From Owenweeksia sp. (lineage in GTDB: Bacteria; Bacteroidota; Bacteroidia; Flavobacteriales; Schleiferiaceae): a DNA stretch of 64,000 nt. The stretch is taken from positions 186,001 through 250,000 of the forward strand of contig NZNV01000020.1 in NCBI GenBank assembly GCA_002695025.1, read 5' to 3'. Below the pieces are notes generated by a model, which was not told where the DNA came from, searched no databases, and was given only the letters and a program-made list of their open reading frames with translations. This document shows positions 60,265-64,000 of the stretch, one piece after another. Within the stretch, counting starts at the first letter, position 1. Each line of letters starts with the position of its first letter. Position numbers and translations under genes: made by a program.

Positions 60265-62454
60265 ATGAAAACCCCGGCCGAAGACCAGGAGCAAGTGGTC
60301 CTTTCCCTTTTGGACGAGGCGTATACAACCCGTATTAATAACCTTCCTAAAAGCCTGGAACTGGCAAAAAAAGCCCTGCTCATGAGCCAGGGCGTTGGAA
60401 ATAACAGTCTCATCGGGAAGTCTCTTAACCGCTTATCTCTTTTTTACATGATCATGGGTCAATACCCTGAAGCCACCCGCCATGCGGAAGAGGCTATTGC
60501 GCTGTTCGAAGAGCTGGGGGATGATCTGGGAGTGGCTGATGCCAAATACAGCATAGCGGGAATTTATTATAAGACGGATAATTACCACATGGGATTGGTA
60601 CATCTCATTGATGCTCTGGTCAGCTTTAAAAAACACCAGGATTATCACAATCAGGCCAGGGTCCAGAAATCCCTGGGAACGATTTACGAGTACTTTGGAG
60701 ATCAGAAAAATGCTCTGAAGTCGTATGAGAACAGCATTGATGCAGCGCGTAAGGCTAGTGACCTGAACCTGGAATCCAATGCCTATAATCCCCTTTCGGG
60801 GATCTACCTCAAACAGGATAAACCAGAACAGGCTATGGAGATGATCCGGAAGTCTGTTTCTATTAAGGAAAAGACCGGTGACGTGCGCGGATTGGCCTTT
60901 GCCATCTATGGGCGGGCCAAGGTGCTGATGTTCATGAAGCAGTATGAGGAGGCGGAAAAGGACCTCCTCCGAAGTATGGACATCCACGATGAAATGGGAG
61001 AAAGGCTGGGGGTGGGCATGGCTTATAATAAGCTGGGTGTGTTGTACCTCTCCATGGGGCGCTTGAATGAAGCGGAAGCAGTACTGAAGAAGGGATTGGA
61101 TTTCAGCAGGGAGTTCAATATTGTCATGATTCAGTTTAAGTGTCATTACCTGTTATACCGAGTAAGCAAGGAAAAAGGAGATGTCCAGGAGTCTTTGCGG
61201 CACCTGGAAAAATACCTGGAAGAAAAGGAGGCGGTGATCAATACCCAAACCCTTAAGGTTATTGAGAACTATGACCTGATCAGCCAGGTGCGTGAAATGG
61301 AAAGGGAGGCTAAGCTTCAAAAGGAAAAAGAAGAGATTATCCGGAAAAAGGACCGGGCGGAACAAGCAGCCCGGGTACGGCAGGAATTCCTTTCCAATAT
61401 GAGCCATGAGATCCGTACTCCTCTTAATGCGGTAGCTTCCATTGCCAGTTTGTTGCGAAACCCGGGGGAGGATCATGCCAAGCTGTTAAATGCGCTGCAG
61501 TCCGCCACCAATAGGTTAACAGGTATTGTGGACGATATACTCGATTACCATCAGATGGATACCGGCAAAATGAAACTGGACCTGGTGCCTGCTGAGCCGG
61601 GATCTGTATTGCAGGAGTTGGAAGCCATTTATGCCTCCCATGCAGAAGAGAAGGGTTTAAAGCTGGAGATACTTATCGGTAAGGATACAACGGGTCCATA
61701 TCTCCTGGACCGGGATAAACTGGGTTATATCCTCAGGCATCTGCTGGAAAACGCATTGAAGTTCACGCCAAAGGGTAGTATACGCATGTCGGTCCATAAG
61801 CTAGAGGAATTGACCAATGCAGATTGTTTGCGGTTTGAGGTAAGTGATACGGGAATAGGAATAGCGGAGGACGATCAGGTTCGCGTTTTTGAGAGTTTCT
61901 CACAACCTAAATCGGTTACCACCAAGGAATATGAAGGTTCAGGCCTGGGTCTGGCACTGGTCAGGAAGCTCGTGGAATTATACGGAAGCCAGGTGCAATT
62001 GAAGAGTAGACCAGGGGAGGGTGCCACTTTTTTCTTTGACCTTACCCTGATGAAACCAGTTAAAACGGTTTCTTCCTCCCAAGGTTACCTGGAAAATAAA
62101 CGGGTACTGGTGGCAGAAGATAACCCGGTTAATGCTTTGGTGGCCCGAAAAATACTGGAAAAATGGGGTATGAATATCGAATGGGCAAAAAATGGGGAAC
62201 AGGCCCTGGAGATAGCCAGAACCCAAAGCTTCCATTATATACTTATGGACATTCACATGCCGGTTATGAATGGTTTTGACGCGGCCCGAAAGATAAAGGA
62301 TGACGAAACGCTCAATAAAGACACCCCCATCATAGCACTTACTGCAGATATTACGGCCTGTGACAATGAGCAGTACCACTCTTATTTCAAAACCTTCCTG
62401 CTTAAACCGGTAATTCCTGATAAACTGTACCATACCCTGCTGGGTGCCGGTTAA
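60265..62454 (+). CDS. TPR-containing hybrid histidine kinase
   Basis: 729 residues, cytoplasmic. Residues of about 10-330 are TPR units (LSLFYMIMGQYPEATRHAEE, LGTIYEYFGDQKNALKSYEN). A coiled coil follows (about 335-365), then HisKA with NMSHEIRTPLNAV (His381), HATPase with DTGIGIAEDD and GSGLGLALVRKLV, and a receiver domain (VLVAEDNPVNALVAR; phosphoacceptor Asp662 in LMDIHMPVMNG). The TPR part probably senses a protein or peptide partner. No separate output gene is adjacent. Confidence 0.92.
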   Translation: MKTPAEDQEQVVLSLLDEAYTTRINNLPKSLELAKKALLMSQGVGNNSLIGKSLNRLSLFYMIMGQYPEATRHAEEAIALFEELGDDLGVADAKYSIAGIYYKTDNYHMGLVHLIDALVSFKKHQDYHNQARVQKSLGTIYEYFGDQKNALKSYENSIDAARKASDLNLESNAYNPLSGIYLKQDKPEQAMEMIRKSVSIKEKTGDVRGLAFAIYGRAKVLMFMKQYEEAEKDLLRSMDIHDEMGERLGVGMAYNKLGVLYLSMGRLNEAEAVLKKGLDFSREFNIVMIQFKCHYLLYRVSKEKGDVQESLRHLEKYLEEKEAVINTQTLKVIENYDLISQVREMEREAKLQKEKEEIIRKKDRAEQAARVRQEFLSNMSHEIRTPLNAVASIASLLRNPGEDHAKLLNALQSATNRLTGIVDDILDYHQMDTGKMKLDLVPAEPGSVLQELEAIYASHAEEKGLKLEILIGKDTTGPYLLDRDKLGYILRHLLENALKFTPKGSIRMSVHKLEELTNADCLRFEVSDTGIGIAEDDQVRVFESFSQPKSVTTKEYEGSGLGLALVRKLVELYGSQVQLKSRPGEGATFFFDLTLMKPVKTVSSSQGYLENKRVLVAEDNPVNALVARKILEKWGMNIEWAKNGEQALEIARTQSFHYILMDIHMPVMNGFDAARKIKDDETLNKDTPIIALTADITACDNEQYHSYFKTFLLKPVIPDKLYHTLLGAG

Positions 62455-62836
62455 TTACTAAATGTCAGGCGGGTTTTTTGGCCCTCAGGATGGTTTATTC
62501 ATTGCAATGAAACGGTAAGTATACACGAGGCTCCGGCTACTTTGCTTTAAAAATTGCTAGCACCAGGGAAAAAGACCATTGCCGATAACCGGATATTCAA
62601 ATTCTCAAAGACAGATATAACCCGGATTAATTCTTTTGCACTCTTTTCAGTTGGGGATTGGGAAAAAAATGGATCATACAGGAGTGATGACACTGGTTAA
62701 ATTTTTTAGAGAAAAGTAAATTTATTATTGATTTACAAAAAAGTACACTAGCCCTAAATCTATGTAAAATTTATTCTCCGCATAATTGATTGTTTTTTAG
62801 ATTTGGATTGAAGAGTAAATTTAAACCTTAACCTGT
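62455..62836. promoter_or_regulatory. upstream region of the 62837 secreted protein gene
   Basis: About 380 nt without a gene. A TAGATTTG (62798-62805) matches the -7 consensus and could drive the 62837 gene; I found no leader element. AT-rich throughout its second half. Confidence 0.35.
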
Positions 62837-63214
62837 ATGAAACGAACTCTCCTGACAGCCATTCTAATAGCCTGGTGTCTGGCTCTTGGCAATGCCACAG
62901 ATGGTCCTGTTTATCACACAAAGACTTACGCAAAATTACTGAGAAAGCTGGATGGAGGCATTGTGGATGCTAGTTCCCGATCCCTCAACTTCCTTTACTA
63001 CGAGGAGTATGCCACGTCTTCCACTACCTGCGAACTTAGGATATTTAATGCTCAGAGCGATCTGCTTAGCACTACCAATCTGAACGTAACTCCCGGAAGC
63101 AACCTGGTTGAATTCAATCTTAGCTCAACCTCTCTTTACCCTGGCGGTCAGAAGTACTGGATAAAAGTCACCAATAAGAAGGGTGAGAAATTTTTCCTCC
63201 GTTTCAAGATATAA
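62837..63214 (+). CDS. small secreted protein, beta-sandwich-like
   Basis: 125 residues. Sec signal peptide (MKRTLLTAILIAWCLALGNA). The mature part has an immunoglobulin-like strand pattern (RSLNFLYYEEYATSS, LRIFNAQSDLLSTTNLNV, YWIKVTNKKGEKFFLRF), as in T9SS-type C-terminal domains (the end KVTNKKGEKFFLRFKI resembles one). The protein is too short to carry a cargo domain, so it may be a truncated or free C-terminal-domain-like protein. Confidence 0.65.
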   Translation: MKRTLLTAILIAWCLALGNATDGPVYHTKTYAKLLRKLDGGIVDASSRSLNFLYYEEYATSSTTCELRIFNAQSDLLSTTNLNVTPGSNLVEFNLSSTSLYPGGQKYWIKVTNKKGEKFFLRFKI

Positions 63215-63228
63215 TTTCCAATTACTTT

Positions 63229-63702
63229 ATGAAGAATTTTATTGCTATTGGTGTTAGCACAATAACTGCTATAATTATTATTACAATATATCATTTTTTT
63301 ATAGTAAAAAAACAGGTATATATTGATCTGGTAAAAATATACCAGGAATATGATATGTCTGAAGCATTGAATCAGGATTTGATTGATTTTCAAAAAGGCC
63401 GAAAATCTGAATTGGATAGTGCTTACCTCAGCCTTTCAGGCAAAGGGAATGAAAATGATCTTAGGGCTAATTTGGAAAGGCAATATTATAATCTCGAAAA
63501 GGAGATTTCAGAGAGAGATAATCGAAATCAACAATTGCTGGCGCAAAAGATAAATGAAAATGTTAAAAAGTTCAGCGCTGAAAACAATTATCAAATGATT
63601 TTTGGAGCTACCGGCAGCGGAAGTATTCTTTTTGCAGATGAAAGTCTTGATATCACGGATGAATTTTTACACTTCATAAATACGCAGTATCATGATGAAT
63701 AG
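63229..63702 (+). CDS. OmpH/Skp-like membrane-anchored protein
   Basis: 157 residues. An N-terminal membrane helix (about 4-25) is followed by VYIDLVKIYQEYDMSEALNQ, a coiled coil (about 55-110) and QMIFGATGSGSILFADESLD. The layout resembles OmpH/Skp chaperones, but is uncleaved. It overlaps the next gene by 11 nt. Confidence 0.7.
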   Translation: MKNFIAIGVSTITAIIIITIYHFFIVKKQVYIDLVKIYQEYDMSEALNQDLIDFQKGRKSELDSAYLSLSGKGNENDLRANLERQYYNLEKEISERDNRNQQLLAQKINENVKKFSAENNYQMIFGATGSGSILFADESLDITDEFLHFINTQYHDE

Positions 63703-64000
63703 GTTAGCTGTTTTGTTTCTCATATTCAGTGCCTTATCATGTTCCCGTGATATGAGCCGTAATGAATATGAACGGTGGGTGAAGGATCCGGAATCAGGGT
63801 TTGTGAAGAGTAAGGAAAGCGGTGGTCTGCAATTAACCCTTGAATTTACCTCATCCAGGGCTATGGCATTGGCTGCTCCAGCCAGGGCCTGGTCGGCTTA
63901 TACTGAAAAATATGTACTCCGGGTAAAGCCCCTTAAGTCCAATGAACGCGGCTTACTATCCTATGCAAGTAATGATATGGAAGACTATCAAGCTCTCTCC
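63692..64000 (+). CDS. lipoprotein, 3' part outside the window
   Basis: At least 103 residues; it starts at ATG 63692 (or 63695) inside the end of the OmpH-like gene. The signal peptide has a lipobox FSALSC followed by SRDMSRNEYERWV. It is probably an envelope lipoprotein co-transcribed with the OmpH-like gene; the family cannot be told from the visible part. Confidence 0.65.
   Translation, partial: MMNRLAVLFLIFSALSCSRDMSRNEYERWVKDPESGFVKSKESGGLQLTLEFTSSRAMALAAPARAWSAYTEKYVLRVKPLKSNERGLLSYASNDMEDYQALS

Noticed and set aside
1-64000. CRISPR arrays, IS elements, prophage or rRNA genes
   Set aside because: No regularly spaced direct repeats, transposase, integrase or rRNA-like sequence was seen.

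Overview
The window looks like a chromosome segment of a moderate-GC, probably marine or free-living member of the Bacteroidota. Supporting signs are promoters of the TTG/TAnnTTTG type, DLHDEVG-type sensor kinases paired with LuxR-type regulators, an SPFH/RtcB RNA-repair locus, a fused trehalose-6-phosphate synthase/phosphatase, and AT-rich leaders with few Shine-Dalgarno sequences. I see no rRNA operon, CRISPR array, transposase or integrase. A genus cannot be named from this.

Layout. (1) 1-4210, minus strand: an operon encoding a von Willebrand A membrane protein, a ubiquitin-like protein, an E2-like protein and an E1-like ThiF protein cut by the window edge. This is a bacterial ubiquitin-like conjugation pathway. 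(2) 4327-7479: a LodA/LodB-type cysteine-tryptophylquinone amine or amino-acid oxidase pair, divergent from a frameshifted tandem AraC regulator. (3) 8826-13582: cytoplasmic proteins of unknown function, two of them possible cysteine proteases, and a CotH kinase-like protein. (4) 13629-21758, minus strand: a phospholipase C-type phosphoesterase, then a tight four-gene set of HExxH protein, Cys-rich protein, radical SAM/SPASM maturase and an 898-residue protein whose C-terminal 150 residues carry about 13 His-x-Asp motifs. This looks like a peptide-modification (RiPP-like) system with a very large substrate. (5) 22101-30117: a lipoprotein, small enzymes, a four-gene signalling cassette (CPPxC-tailed protein, 6-7 TM protein, histidine kinase, response regulator), small lectin-like proteins and a PI-PLC-like protein. 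(6) 30679-41311: a WYL-PhyH fusion, a tRNA-like RNA array, slipin, RtcB, two RlaP-type nucleotidyltransferases, then an SPFH/NAD-kinase-like/NrtR trio with matching palindromic operators. (7) 41423-51586: a lipoprotein, an M48 peptidase, a second copy of the signalling cassette, a third CPPxC protein, further leader-linked small proteins and a PD-(D/E)XK-like protein. (8) 51760-64000: GH15, trehalose synthesis, PEP carboxylase, a PrsW-like protein, a TPR hybrid kinase and small envelope proteins.

Three features link distant parts. First, a leader element (two hairpins, then CCGAAAAGC, a small variable hairpin and TAGG just before the start codon) precedes six genes, with a seventh degenerate copy. 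Four of these genes lie next to or divergent from CPPxC cassettes, so one regulon is likely. Second, many apparent effector proteins (oxidase, phospholipases, lectin-like proteins, 898-residue protein) have no signal peptide, so they act in the cytoplasm or leave by a non-Sec route. Third, the RNA upstream of slipin-rtcB contains tRNA halves in reversed order whose stems pair across the junction, as in a circularly permuted tRNA, right beside an RNA ligase gene.

The strongest candidates for undescribed biology are the permuted tRNA-like RNAs with RtcB/RlaP, the HxD-repeat/radical-SAM/HExxH operon, the duplicated CPPxC signalling cassettes with their shared leader RNA, and the vWA-Ubl-E2-E1 operon.
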